A DNA stretch of 64,000 nucleotides from Circinella umbellata (Eukaryota > Mucoromycota > Mucoromycetes > Mucorales > Lichtheimiaceae), in assembly GCA_025093555.1 (NCBI GenBank), contig JAIWNF010000005.1, positions 124,001 through 188,000 of the forward strand. Reading direction: 5' to 3'. The position numbers and the translations under genes were made by a program. Shown here one piece after another: positions 49,842 to 61,617 of this stretch (positions are counted from its first letter, which is position 1; each line of letters opens with the position of its first letter). The notes under the pieces are model-generated. The model ran no database searches, was not told the DNA's origin, and saw only the letters and a list, made by a program, of their open reading frames with translations.

Positions 49842-50034
49842 ATTTCAAAAGAAAGAAAATATAAAGAGTAGAGAAAGGAAAAAGGGGAAAAAAATACGTA
49901 AGAAAGAGATTTACTTAAATGCTGGTCAAGGTCGACACGTAAGCGAGCACTAGATTTAAGAAGTCCGAACCGCGATTTTCGTTCGTCATTTTTTTTTTAA
50001 TTCTCTGCTCCCTCACAACAACAATAATAATAAT
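49842..50034. promoter_or_regulatory. Short divergent promoter region with an upstream ORF in the cdc48 leader
   Basis: Only 193 bp separate the start codons of cdc48 (minus) and the BRAT1-like gene (plus). On the cdc48 strand an ATG at 49990 opens a 24-codon ORF (MTNENRGSDFLNLVLAYVST, then LTSI) ending before the main start. If transcribed it would be a uORF. A possible GTAAAT donor at its end may instead mean a leader intron. Confidence 0.4.
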
Positions 50035-53000
50035 ATGAATGATAACAATAGCGAGTTAGATCGTGCTAAAAGTGTATTAAAAGCGATCCCACTAATGTCT
50101 AAAGAGATCGTTGATGACACACTTTATGAAAAAGTTTTGTCTTTTTTAGATAGTGTCATTGCAAGAGGCAATACACAACAGTTTGATTCATGGGGAATTC
50201 TTGACATATTAAACCAGGTGCATAAAAAAAATTATCCTCTTTGTTTATAATACAAACATTTAAATAATATATACATATTATTATATATCAATAAAAGAAC
50301 TTTGAAATGTATAGTAATAAAAAAATAATAATATTATCATTATCATGAATTATATAACAAAAACAAGGCATGCGAAATACCAGAACAAGACTACCGTGTG
50401 TATACATTATGTTATCGTCTTTTAGGTAGTTTGGTCTCATATGAGAAACAACAAGCTGATCACATTTTCACCAAGATAATCAATCAATATCCGCAGCTTC
50501 TTGAACGCTTGTGTTCTGATGTAACATCTCATGAACCCGCAGTTCGCTGCGCCAGTTTAGAAGCCTTTAGAAAATTCCTCAACTCTTCATGCGGAGCTCA
50601 ATGGTATATAAAAATCCCAAAAATAATCTCAATTGTTTATTAATTATTCATGCATAAAACAAAGGGGGGGGGGAAGACATTTTTAAATTTAAGTGATTAT
50701 AAATTTTATTATTATGATTATTCAACTAGGATTCTCAATAACGATAAAGCAAAACTAGCTATTTCTCATGGATTTATGGATGATAGTACTTATGTATGTA
50801 TTATTATTATTATTATTATCTACTGATTGTATATGCCGCAGAAAATCGTCTGTAGGTTGTGTGTCATGAACACGTTGATTGTAAGATAATAATATTTCCT
50901 TTTTTAATAAACATTGACAGGTATCTGCAGAAAGCTGCAAAATTTTTGAATTATTAGTCAGCCATAGTGACTATGACCAGAACCTTCGATCACTTTGTCA
51001 GATATTGAATCCAGCACAACATGTCAAATTAGTACTTGGAGACCCTGTTGAACTTGCTACAACTATTCCAGCTTTGGATTTTTGTTGGTTCATGTCTAAC
51101 GCACGTACAACTGCAGCTTACAATTACATGTTAAATGAATCTTTGGTTAGTTACAAACTATAAATCCTGATTTCTACATGACAACAATAATGTAATCATA
51201 GCCTAGTTATTAAGATGACTGCTGCTGTATTTTTCTCCCTAGTTGCTGCCATTGTTACACGTAATAGACGTAGGTAATCGAGTGGCACGTAATCGTGCTA
51301 TTGAAATTATGTCTGTCATTTTTGAATGGGTTCCTAGTCCGCTCGCATTATTAGTCGATGGTACTTTTATAAGTGACAATGAAGCAGAAAATGCTAAATT
51401 TGGTAACATTTCCTGTTTTTTTTATTTCTGTACAGAAAAAAAAAATGTTTTTATATGTATATGACGTTTACTAACCCCATTTTCTATTAAAAGCATACGC
51501 ACATATTATTTCAAAAGCTTCCGATATGATTTCCAATCCGTCCAAATCAGATCAAGTTCTCGCTGCTATCTCTTTATTGGAACCAGCTGTGATTTTATTA
51601 CAACGATTTGCTACATTTGATTCACCAGAAGTTATTTCCCTCCAAGCTGAGTTGGTCACAATTTTGGATTCATCCCTAGGACATTCAACCACTTTAAATA
51701 ATAAGGTAAAGGAGAACCCACATTTTGGTTATTTGTGTGATAGCAGAAAGAAGAAATCAATATATATTTATATGTATGTATATTTCAAATAGTTATCTGC
51801 TTTAGCTGGATCCGGATATCGCTTGTCTTATCTTAAAAAAACGGTAGCTCAAGCTACATTGGGAACCTTGAACGCTTTGTTTACGGCTTTTCCAGAATGT
51901 GTCACGGTAAAATGGTTTACATTTATATATTGACAGAACATACAGTATTTGATATTATATTATATTATATTATATAATAATGCATCTAAATACACTATTT
52001 CCTCGACATAGAACTCTTCTTTGGAAAAGCTACTTCAAGTTCTTTCAACTTCAGAATTATCTTCAGCACAGCTGGTTCTCAAAATCACGCTGAAAGTGAT
52101 TTTGACAACATTGCATAGTTTTGCAAATAGAACAGAACCTGAAGTAATACAATCTACATTGTCATTGGTAAGGCGGATATAATTATATAATTTAATTTTT
52201 TTGGAATGACTAATTATATATAACCATAGGCGGCCCAGAAGATGCTGGATATCCTGGATTCGTCAAGTAATATGGACAGTCGAAGTGTAGCACTTGTATT
52301 AAAAACGTTTAAAGAATTGTTAAGTCATGAAAAGATGAGTTATGTTATTACTAGCCAGGTAAATAAAAAAGAAAGAGAACAACAAAAGAATAGGTTATGT
52401 TGTTTGGATGAGAATTAAAAAGTAAGGTTTATACGCTGATATAATTTTTTACGACTATGAAAGGATATTGCCGAACCACTTGTAAATATGCTAAAGTTAA
52501 AACTTATGGAGAGCGAATGGGATATTCGTGACGCGGTTATTGAATTCATCAGCTTTCTTTTTCAACAGGTAAAATCTTTTGCTTAATCCGATGGACCTTT
52601 TTTTTATGACTCATTATGAATATTCACTCTAATTTTTTTTTATTAAAAAAAAAAAGCCAATAACAGATGCCAAAATATCTCTAGCACTTGAATATGAGTT
52701 ACCCTTGCTTGTGTTTGAACGAATCACAGATAATGAACCTTATGTGCGTGCGACTGCTTTGGATGCATTACAGGTAATTTAAAATACTGTAATTGTAATT
52801 GTCGGGTTTAGATTAATCCATATCCAAAATCCATTTTTATCTTCATGATAGAATTTGATGCAAAGTAAAGAAGGATGGATGTTTATTCAAAGGAATCAAC
52901 ATACACGACGAATAGCCAGTGAATTGCCAGGAATGTTATATGATACTGAGGCCTTTGTAAGAAGAGCCGCACTGGATGCTATCCGATGCTTGGTAGCAAA

Positions 53001-53782
53001 TAGATCTTGTGAAGGGATGGTGATTGAAGCAGTAGCATCTCCTGATCAAAAGTCACTAAAGTAAGTTATCTGTGTGCTACATAACATTTTATAAAGAATA
53101 CTAATCCATCTTGCGAAAAAAATTATGGTTATCTTTTTATAGCCCTGATCTAGTGACAGCACGAATGGATGATCCTGATTCTTCAGTGATTGTACGGATG
53201 TGTCGGCTCTTTTATGATTTATGGCAATTACATTTGCATGAGAGCGAGCAACATAAACGTAGTCGAACAGATAATTGTCCAGAAAGTGGTGATACAAGTG
53301 AATATATTTCTATTTTCTATACACTGAAAGGAGATTATTGGATTATTGAAGCAGTAAGACATTCTATCTCTCATATTATATATCATAATAATGTTTATCA
53401 AATTTGGATAAATATAGGTTTAATTTTTTAAAAAAAAATATCTCGTATATTTAATATTTTATAATAGACCAATGCAACACAACGACGTGTACGTGCAGAA
53501 GCTTATGACATTATTCGACAGATACTGGATGAACAATCAAGCATTAATACGCCGATTCATCAAGCAAATGCGAAAAAGCGGGTAATCGAAACAGATAATG
53601 CTGACAAAGATGCGACATTTCTGGAAAAACTTTCAAACGTTGATTTAGAAAAACTTAAAATAACCAGTAATCCTGAACATTTATTCCAAGAAGCATTAGA
53701 TATTAATGCAGAAATGATGATGCATTCACTTGAACCTAGTCATCCAGGCGATGATCGTAATATATTAGATTGTTACAACTAA
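50035..53782 (+). CDS. BRAT1: BRAT1-like HEAT-repeat protein
   Basis: Fourteen exons: 50035-50217, 50368-50603, 50730-50793, 50921-51145, 51243-51402, 51494-51705, 51793-51906, 52012-52167, 52230-52358, 52464-52568, 52657-52773, 52852-53060, 53143-53353, 53468-53782 (811 aa; human BRAT1 is 821). All junctions keep frame. The protein is alpha-helical HEAT repeat throughout. SEWDIRDAVIEFISFLFQQ and NEPYVRATALDALQNL, then TEAFVRRAALDAIRCL, align in order with repeats of BRAT1. The C-terminus is most telling: FLEKLSNVDLEKLKITSNPE, LFQEALDINA and a last DCYN, like the LDLE...LLQDM...DCY end of BRAT1. In animals BRAT1 is a partner of the INTS9-INTS11 endonuclease, with its C-terminal tail at the INTS11 active site. 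PSMD5 is an alternative HEAT protein but lacks this tail. Confidence 0.7.
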
Positions 53783-54131
53783 GATTAATAAAAATATGTA
53801 AAGTTTGACAAGTATTCAAAACATTCATGCAATGTAACCTCTTTGTTGTTCATCAATTCTTCGGGATTTTTTTATTCTTTTTTTTTTTTTACTTTATATA
53901 TAAAATATATATTTCTATACATACATAAAAAATGGAATGAGTTTGTTAATTGAATGGGCCTGCCTGATATTCACTAGCTAAAATTAAGGATTTTAGGAAA
54001 AGGTTAAAAGGAGAAGAAGACAAAGTAGAAATAAATAAATAATAATAATAATAATATAAACAGAAGGTAACCAAAAAAAAAAATATGTTGGAGGAAATAA
54101 TAGTTAAAATACACATATATCAATAATTAAT
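53783..54131. other. Convergent 3' flank
   Basis: AT-rich 3' ends of the BRAT1-like and PMP22-like genes, with long A/T runs. No gene. Confidence 0.5.
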
Positions 54132-55062
54132 TTATTGATCCTTTTCGGCTTCCTTCTTGGCAGCTTCCTGAGCAGCCTGAATGCGCTTTCGCTTGATCAT
54201 GGTGTTCATGTATGTACCAACGCCTAAATAATAAAATTTTAATTTATTAGCTGACACATTCTTCCCTTCCACAAACATATATTATTCTTATTTATTTTTT
54301 TATTTTTCCCGATTTATCCCAGCACCATCCAAACTTTAATAAAAATAAAATAATAAAAACTTACAGAAAGCAACGATTTGGAAGAAGGGAACCCAGGTGT
54401 ATTGAGGCAAGAAGTTCTGGGCAAAGATAAGAACAATGGGGGAAACAACCCATGAAACCTTTTGCATCGAGAGAAGACCACCACGAATAGCAGTCTTAAC
54501 TTGAGCGAGTGAACGGCCACCAGCAAGGACAGTCATCGCAGAAAGGTACACTATTTTTTTTATATAGTCCATCACACATATTAAATTTCATCCAATTACT
54601 TCAATTCATCCACTTTTTAAATTATTTACCAGAGTTCATTGTGGGAGAGATGACCAAGTTGGAGAAGAGCAACTGGTAAATCTTGGCATGTTGGGGCTTC
54701 TTGCCAGCAAGCAATTTGTACATGATTTCATACAAAAGATGGTTTAAAGGACCCGAGATAAAAAGACCTAATATTTATTAAATAATTCTTCTTTAATATA
54801 TAATACACACAGCCCATTGGAAGTTTTCGTTATATTAACACTATAAGTTTTCCTCAAAAATTATTATTGATATTGTACCGTATAATGCCATTTGAATAAC
54901 TCGTTTATCAACTTTCTTGACACCTGAAAGCTTTTGAGCTGACAACTCTTGTAAACCAGCCAACGCACCACTTGTGCAAGCCTTTGTGCGAAGAGGGCTG
55001 GTAGCTAATTGAGCAAGGTACCAAGTCAACCATGCTGGAATGGCGGGGGCGGCTGTGGACAT
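54132..55062 (-). CDS. Peroxisomal membrane protein of the Mpv17/PMP22 family
   Basis: Four exons: 55062-54879, 54767-54630, 54550-54365, 54223-54132 (199 aa, as usual for the family). It begins PAWLTWYLAQLATSPLRTKA, the family's W-x-x-Y...L-x-x-x-P-x-x-T-K signature, then LFISGPLNHLLYEIMYKLLA (GP-x-x-H-x-x-Y) and VSWVVSPIVLIFAQNFLPQY, and ends in a basic/acidic helix IKRKRIQAAQEAAKKEAEK. Four membrane helices are expected. Known relatives form or affect peroxisomal (PMP22/PXMP2) or mitochondrial inner-membrane (Mpv17) channels. The N-terminal basic segment with TK favours peroxisomes, but this is an inference. Confidence 0.85.
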
Positions 55063-55979
55063 TGTTATGTGGTAAACTTAAACGGAAAAAAAAGCTGGAG
55101 TGGAGGAAAGAGAGAAAAAGCGTTTGAATTGCAACAGACAAGTTGGGAAAAAAAGCCGAGAAATAAAATAAAAGAAAATAAAGCTTTAAAGTGTAAACCC
55201 CCAAAATATATCTCTCCCCCACACGAAATAAGACAAACTATGTGCCATATATGGTCACTGACTTTCAAACTTGAATACTACTCACGTAATCGTGAGAGAA
55301 CAAACGAGTTGTCTTGGTAATAAAATAAAATAAAATGTAATGATAATAAAGAAAAAATATAAGAGGCGAAATTCCATAAATAGGTTTCCAGGGAACAAAA
55401 GAGTTTAGCGTTTGTCATGGCAACAACAACACAGAGCATATTGTAATATATTCATGGCCCCATCATCAAATTTTATTATTATTATTATAACCAGTGCAGC
55501 TTCTGTTAGTTTTATAACAAGATTATAGATAGGCGAAAATACCAAAGGGTATATTTTGTATCTCAGCCAACCAGAATCATCACACTGACCCGGCAGTCCG
55601 ATAATGTTCAGGTAGAGAGATATACCAGGCGAATTTTTTTTTAAATTTATACATTGCCTTTCTTCTGTTTCTTTTTCAGGTACCATTTGTTTTCTTCACA
55701 ATCCACTTGAACTTTTATATTAATTGTATACAAAAACCTCAAAGTGTATATCTTTATATTGCTTGAATATATAGAGTCTATGTCTTTTTATAGAACACAA
55801 CGGACAAAAATCAAAAAAGCTTTTTCTCCTTTTATCTTTTATGGTTTTTGAAAAAAAAAATATAGAAGTCCAACATTTATCCGGTATATTGGAATAATGT
55901 TCCACATACTTTGCTGTAACTGTTTTATTTCCCAGAGTTTATCATACCGAATGTCATACTATACTAATATGCTTTTCTT
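55063..55979. other. Intergenic region
   Basis: Promoter side of the PMP22-like gene, then AT-rich sequence. Overlapping ORFs at 55009-55320 and 55405-55686 have no motifs. Weakly coding-like sequence near 55897-55979 (minus strand) may be the tail of the LINE remnant. Confidence 0.4.
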
Positions 55980-56704
55980 TTCATTTCGAACACGGCGATC
56001 TGAATATCATCAAACATATGTCGAACTAAATGGAAAAAAGCCCCTGTCAAAATTTTTTTGTAAGATACACCATATGATATCACGGTCTACAGCATCATAC
56101 ACTGGTCGGATGTACAAATAATATGCTTGTATCAAAGGTTCATCATGTTTGCTTTTTGTATGGTCGTATCAGCATATTGGGAGAAAAAACTTGATTTTCG
56201 AGGGTTCCTCTATGATGGCGAAAGTCTCTTTGATAAATATCAAGTGTATTAATCAGTGTAAGCATTTTGGGCAGTAGGCAGCGTTCCAGTAATTTCCGAA
56301 ATACACTAGTGAGGCTGATAGGGCGATAGTTATTTGCAACAGTTGAATCATCTTTCTTTGAAGATTGGAATGACTTGTGCTGTGCGCCAGACTGTCAGAA
56401 TGTATGATCAATACCAGCAGAGCTTAAAAAAATTGCTTCAATTATGGAAAGTCGGCGTGCTATTGGTTTAAACATAGCTCTAGTAATAATGTGGTCATTG
56501 CCAGAAGCTTTGCGTGGTGCCATTTTGCTGATATAGAGTTCGATTTCTTCAAAGGGGAACAGGTCGTCGTTTATATCATGATCAATATATTGCTGAAGAG
56601 GAAATTTACTTGATCTCGTTGTGGATTGGGGTTGTTGACGTTCACCTCCAAAAACTACTGATAGATGGGATACAGTTGTTCCAGAAGCTTGCTTTGCTCC
56701 ATCA
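55980..56704 (-). pseudogene. LINE (non-LTR retrotransposon) reverse-transcriptase remnant
   Basis: Minus strand from about 56700 reads KMAPRKASGNDHIITRAMFK, then (after a TGA) STVANNYRPISLTSVFRKLL, ERCLLPKML and, further on in another frame, VYDAVDRDIIWCIL. NYRPISLTSVFRKLLER is a hallmark of non-LTR reverse transcriptases, and YDAVDRDIIW corresponds to motif A with its catalytic Asp. Stops and frame changes show it is dead; the YADD motif and the endonuclease are absent. The MITE at 56712-56937 begins immediately upstream. Confidence 0.8.
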
Positions 56705-56711
56705 GAATGAG

Positions 56712-56937
56712 ATAATAATTGTATAGTTAGACATGAAAATAAAATAAAAAAATGTGAAATATGATTTGGTTTATTCTCCTTTTTTATAATGTCATCAAAA
56801 AAATAAGTATAAAAATGAGTTCTAATTCTATAGGACTAATCAATCCCTTAAGTGAGGTCAGAAAAGGGTAGAGTAGAGTAGAGAAATCATATTTCATATT
56901 TTTTATTTTTGTGTTTAACTATACAATTATTATTTTA
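56712..56937. mobile_element. MITE-like element with about 55 bp terminal inverted repeats
   Basis: The left arm ataataattgtatagttag (56712-56772) recurs inverted at 56884-56937 (atacaattattattt end), with similarity along about 55 bp including aaatatgattt. The centre is short and has no ORF. Total about 226 bp. No certain target duplication can be read because the flanks are AT-rich. It abuts the LINE remnant. Confidence 0.6.
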
Positions 56938-59900
56938 AAGTATAAATTATATAGTATAATGACTTACTTTAATGTATAGTTTGAACTCCCAAAGTATTGG
57001 AAGCTATGGTATAGTGGATGTACGTATAATTATTTTGTTGTTGTTGAGATATATACAGTGTCAATATAACATTTGTATATTATATAATTAGATAACTCCA
57101 CTGTGCTTAAAATAATAAAAGCCGCGACTACGTGTAGTAAATAGTAGTAAATAAAAAAAATTGATGGAGTTGTTCATGATGTTGAAGGATAGCGAATAAA
57201 CTAACAAAACGGTAGTGCTGATAGTAGTATTTTTTTTTGGATGGTGATAAAGAAAGAATGAGTTGTCGTCTGGATGGGAAATATGTATAAAATAAGGTAC
57301 CTAGGATAAAAAATAAATGGATACGTAGAAATAGATAACAACGTATAAGACTTGTGAGAATCAATTAGCTCTTTTATTATATAAATAAAGTATCAGGATA
57401 AAAAGATAAAAGATAGTTATTTAATTTTAGGCCTATATTGATACTCTTTCATATATAATTTCCCTATCCTACGAGGATGGGCTCACTTGTTGTTTGAGTT
57501 CCAATATACGTATTTGATACGTGCATGGTATTATTGGTATATGACTATTATATGTCTTTATATGTTTTATTTGGTATGCTTTGCTTGATAGGATTGGTAT
57601 AATAGAGAAGTAACCGATAGTATTATGTTTGAGTTAGATCGGTGTATATTATTATTATTATTTATTGATGGTGGGTAGTACGAGTGTCGATCGTGATGTT
57701 GAAGGGTAACGGATAAAATAATAATAAAAATGGTTATTGTCATGGTGATATTGAATTATGATAAAGAAAAAGGATCGTGTAGTAAGTCATAAGATAACGA
57801 ATAAAATAGCAAGATGATGATGTTGATAATAGCAATATAAAATTGATTTAAATATCAAATGAACAATATTTAAGATGATGTGTTAGGGACTGTTCATCTT
57901 TTGTTGTACATATGCATAGCTGGTAGGTCATTACACGGCCGTAACTTTTCCTTTTTTGGTTTCCTGTCGATATCTATCATATAAGTGTTGCTCTCTTTGC
58001 GTTTATTCTCGATTGAAGATAAATAATATACATTTGAAGTTGCCGATTGATTACAAATATAAAGATTAAAGATAAAAAAAAAAGAAGAAAGTTGAAGAAG
58101 AAAGGGGTTTATCTTATTACAGAATTATGAAATAATCAAAAAATTGTCACCAGTGACAACCATATACATCATACAATAGATTTTAATTTATTTCTGGTAA
58201 CAAAAATGAATTAAAACAGTAATCTACAGATTTAAAAGTTGTACAGGATTTTGCTACCAGCTTTTTTTTTTCCTGCTCTTTGACTAAAATTCAAAAGGTC
58301 GAGCATGAAAAATCTTTGTTCGTGGGCGTGATCGAAAGCAAAATCTTGTATTTTGAATTTTCTTCCTTCGACCTTATCCCTGTGTGAACAACAAAGTTTT
58401 TTCTCTTCTCTTTGCTTTTTTTAGTAATCTGGCTCGAACAAATATGTCAGACCTGACGCTGTGTTCACTGGAGACGTTAAATAAAACAAATTGTATTATA
58501 GATTTTCCAGAAACCCAGCGAAGACCAGATGACTGATGGGCCAAGCGTTATCCGGACAAAGCCGACATTCTCACGCTTTTCGGAATGTGCAGCAAAAGAT
58601 GAAGAGTTTTTCAGAGTAAATGAGAGAAAGAGACGAAGAATGATTATTTTCATATTTTTTGGTTACTATAGTGTTACTGATAATCTTTCACACGTGCCTG
58701 TATTAGTAACAAAAAAAAAGGGCCATGAATTATAGAAAAATCTGATTTTAAGATCATCCCCTTTCTTATGCATCAAGTAAAAAAAAAAAGAACATGATCG
58801 GGGTATTTTATATATAATTTATGTAATCACTTTAAACGTCATAATACAAATTTGACAATTTGATATGTAATCATTATATGAATATATATTATTCTTATTA
58901 TTCTTATTCTTATTTTCTATTAGTTATAGATCCAAGTATAAAAGAAAAAGGGGTAAAATAAAAAACGAGATGACGGTCATATATCGTCACCTAATGAATA
59001 TTATCTCTTTCATGCATTTCTGCGCATCAAAAGCAGAGAACGGTGATCGACGATCCAGGCCCTTACTTCATTTTCTCTCTTTCTCCCCATTACCCCATCT
59101 TTATTAACTTTACACGATTTACTCTATTAATAGCTACATAAAATACAATTGCCAATGATATTATTAGATAACAATAATAATGGTAACACCACAGAAGTAG
59201 TGAAACGAACCCATCATCATCATCATCATCATCAGGAGCAGCAGATGATAATAGATATACATAAGGTTCAATTCTTATAAACGCAGGGAAAAGAATAAAG
59301 TTTCTTTCTAGGAACAGTCATAGTCAGCAAAAACTTTCCGCACTCACTTCTCTCATTTTTTCCTTTCCTCCACCCCCCCCAAAAGATTTCTTTTCCCCAT
59401 GTCTATTATCATTTCTATCTTATTTTTACCCTATTGCGAAAAAGTACTTAATAATTATGACAGTATAAACTCTTTCAATTGATGTGTTCATGTTCAATTT
59501 TTTTTTTTTTTGGTTAAGGGAAAACGGCATGATTTTCAAATAATCCGACGATCACGAAAATTTTACACTTTGTTTTTATTTTATTTTATGTGTTCCGAAA
59601 CGTTTGCAACGTAAAAGTGAAATAACGCACGCACACATAACACAAATCCAAACCCAACATTACTCGGTCGAAATATTATCCTGTCTTTTTTTTATAAAAG
59701 AAAATCTTCCACCTTTGCTAATCCCGCTTTTCCTCCATCCCTCCCCCCCCCTTTTTTTTTGTTTTCTTTCAGGGCAAATATAACACCACATTGCGCTTGG
59801 ACGATGAATTAACACGTGTCTGTGGCTAACTTGAGACGTTGTCAATAAAATGAATTAAATATATATACGTATATAATATATGTATATGAAAATGACACAT

Positions 59901-60439
59901 TTGATTGAATGAATAATATAATATATAAAAAGTCCAATTTTTGTTGGGGGATAAAAAAAAAAGATGAGAGAGAGAGAGAATTATTAAATAGTTATATAAA
60001 TGCAACATAAAAAAACACGGGACATATGGTTGAATTATCTTAAGCTGTGGGAAATAGTGATGGTAAACACACACACACACACACACACGAAAATGTTGAT
60101 AAGCCCTTTAATAGTATACCGCAAGTACCGTAATAAAAGGAGGGTGCACGACATTGAAACCATGTGGCAAGGGCCAAGCGAAAAGCTCAGCACGTGTTTG
60201 AGAAGCAAGAATCTTTTATTTTTTCAGCTGAGTTTTATTTATTTTTTTACGTTTTTTTGCAACAAAATAGAATGGGTTTAATGTGCTTTGTTGTTTTTTT
60301 TCCCCTTTTCTCAAAACGAATTTGCTTTTTTCTCCCCTTTTCTCTTCTTCTTTTTTTCTTTCTCTCTCTCTTTTTCTTTTGTATGTTTTTGAAATAGTTT
60401 TTTATTTTTTTTCTTTCTCAATCAAATTTTTATTAAATC
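56938..60439. other. Long intergenic region with simple and diverged repeats
   Basis: No supported gene. Three diverged copies of a motif like gatgttgaaggataacgaataaaa lie near 57177, 57695 and 57785. There is a (CAT)n tract at 59215-59235, C runs near 59380 and 59748, and a (CA)n tract at 60068-60088. A plus-strand ORF at 58529-58735 has no recognisable feature. 60280-60439 is extremely T/C-rich and probably is the leader of the bHLH gene. Confidence 0.5.
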
Positions 60440-61218
60440 ATGCTTCTTACAAATCATTATACGACGCCACCACACGAGCCTGTTAACAATAACGATGAAA
60501 ACCCGGCACCAAAACCACCCAGTCGACGTCCATCACTCGATCCTGACTCGAGAACACTTCTTCCTTTATCATCGTTTCGGCATCATCCTTATTCCCATTT
60601 GGACCGACCAACACCTAGTAGCAACAGTGCTTCGAGTTCAAGGAGGGGTTCCCTGACGGATCCTGCATTACACGCCACCTGCAGACCTCCACACTTATGT
60701 AGTTCACCTCCGCCTTCTCCATCTCATCGTTTCACTTCCGCCATTCGTCCATCAGCTTCAGATCACGGTGATGTCAATACCAATCGTTTCCCAACTTCAC
60801 CACCTTTACCTCACAACACAAATAACAGCTTGTCTCCAAGACAACAGTCATCACTATGGAGACGAGACTCTTTACCATCTATATCTCATCTTACTCGACA
60901 ACAACCCCCACCACCACCACCTACTTCTATTACAAATAATACGTCTATTTCCACAACGCCATTAAAAGATCGTCATCCATTATCCAATGGAATGTGGCTT
61001 GACGAAACACATCAAGCGTCAGGGTCAGATAATATTCGACGACATTCAATTGCTGTTTCATCCTCTTCAAACGCCCCTTATTATGGCTCCCCATTATCAT
61101 CTGCTGGATCATCTCCTCGAGTACAACATCAAAATCATTCTTCACCACCGCAGCATCAACTTCAAGAGCATAATATTCATCCTCTGCGCCACGCTGGTTC
61201 AACACTTTCAAATCGTCC

Positions 61219-61249
<31 letters not shown>

Positions 61250-61617
61250 GATGAAACCATGTCAAGAAGAGGAAGCACAACAATGTATTCAAGATCACCA
61301 GAATTACGAGTGAGTCATAAACTTGCTGAACGTAAACGCCGTAAAGAAATGAAGGATTTATTTGATGAACTGCGCGATATTCTACCTGTGGACAAAGGGC
61401 TTAAAACGAGTAAATGGGAAATCTTGAGTAAAGGTAAGAATATAAAGTTAAAAGCCCTCCTGACTTTTTTTTTTTCTTTGGATAACTCATGGGTTATTAT
61501 TATTTTACTTTTATAATAGCTTTGGATTATATTTCGATTCTTCAACAACGAGAAACTCAATGGAACCGGGAAAAAGCAGATTTACATCGTGAATTAGCAT
61601 CTTTAAAAAACTTTTGA
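60440..61617 (+). CDS. bHLH transcription factor with long disordered N-terminus
   Basis: Exons 60440-61433 and 61520-61617 (363 aa); G|CT joins. The first 290 residues are Ser/Pro/His/Gln-rich with several RRxS/RRGS motifs (possible kinase sites) and a poly-Gln tract. The bHLH starts at about residue 292: [40 protein letters not shown], then across the intron [20 protein letters not shown]. The basic region H-x-x-x-E-R-x-R-R is the E-box-binding pattern. Helix 2 runs directly into a short coiled coil (LHRELASL), so it may be a bHLH-zipper. The intron interrupts helix 2. It resembles small fungal bHLH factors; targets unknown. Confidence 0.88.

Noticed and set aside
58529..58735. 68-codon plus-strand ORF with RKRRR
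   Set aside because: A basic stretch alone is not evidence; no start context, motif or neighbouring exon.
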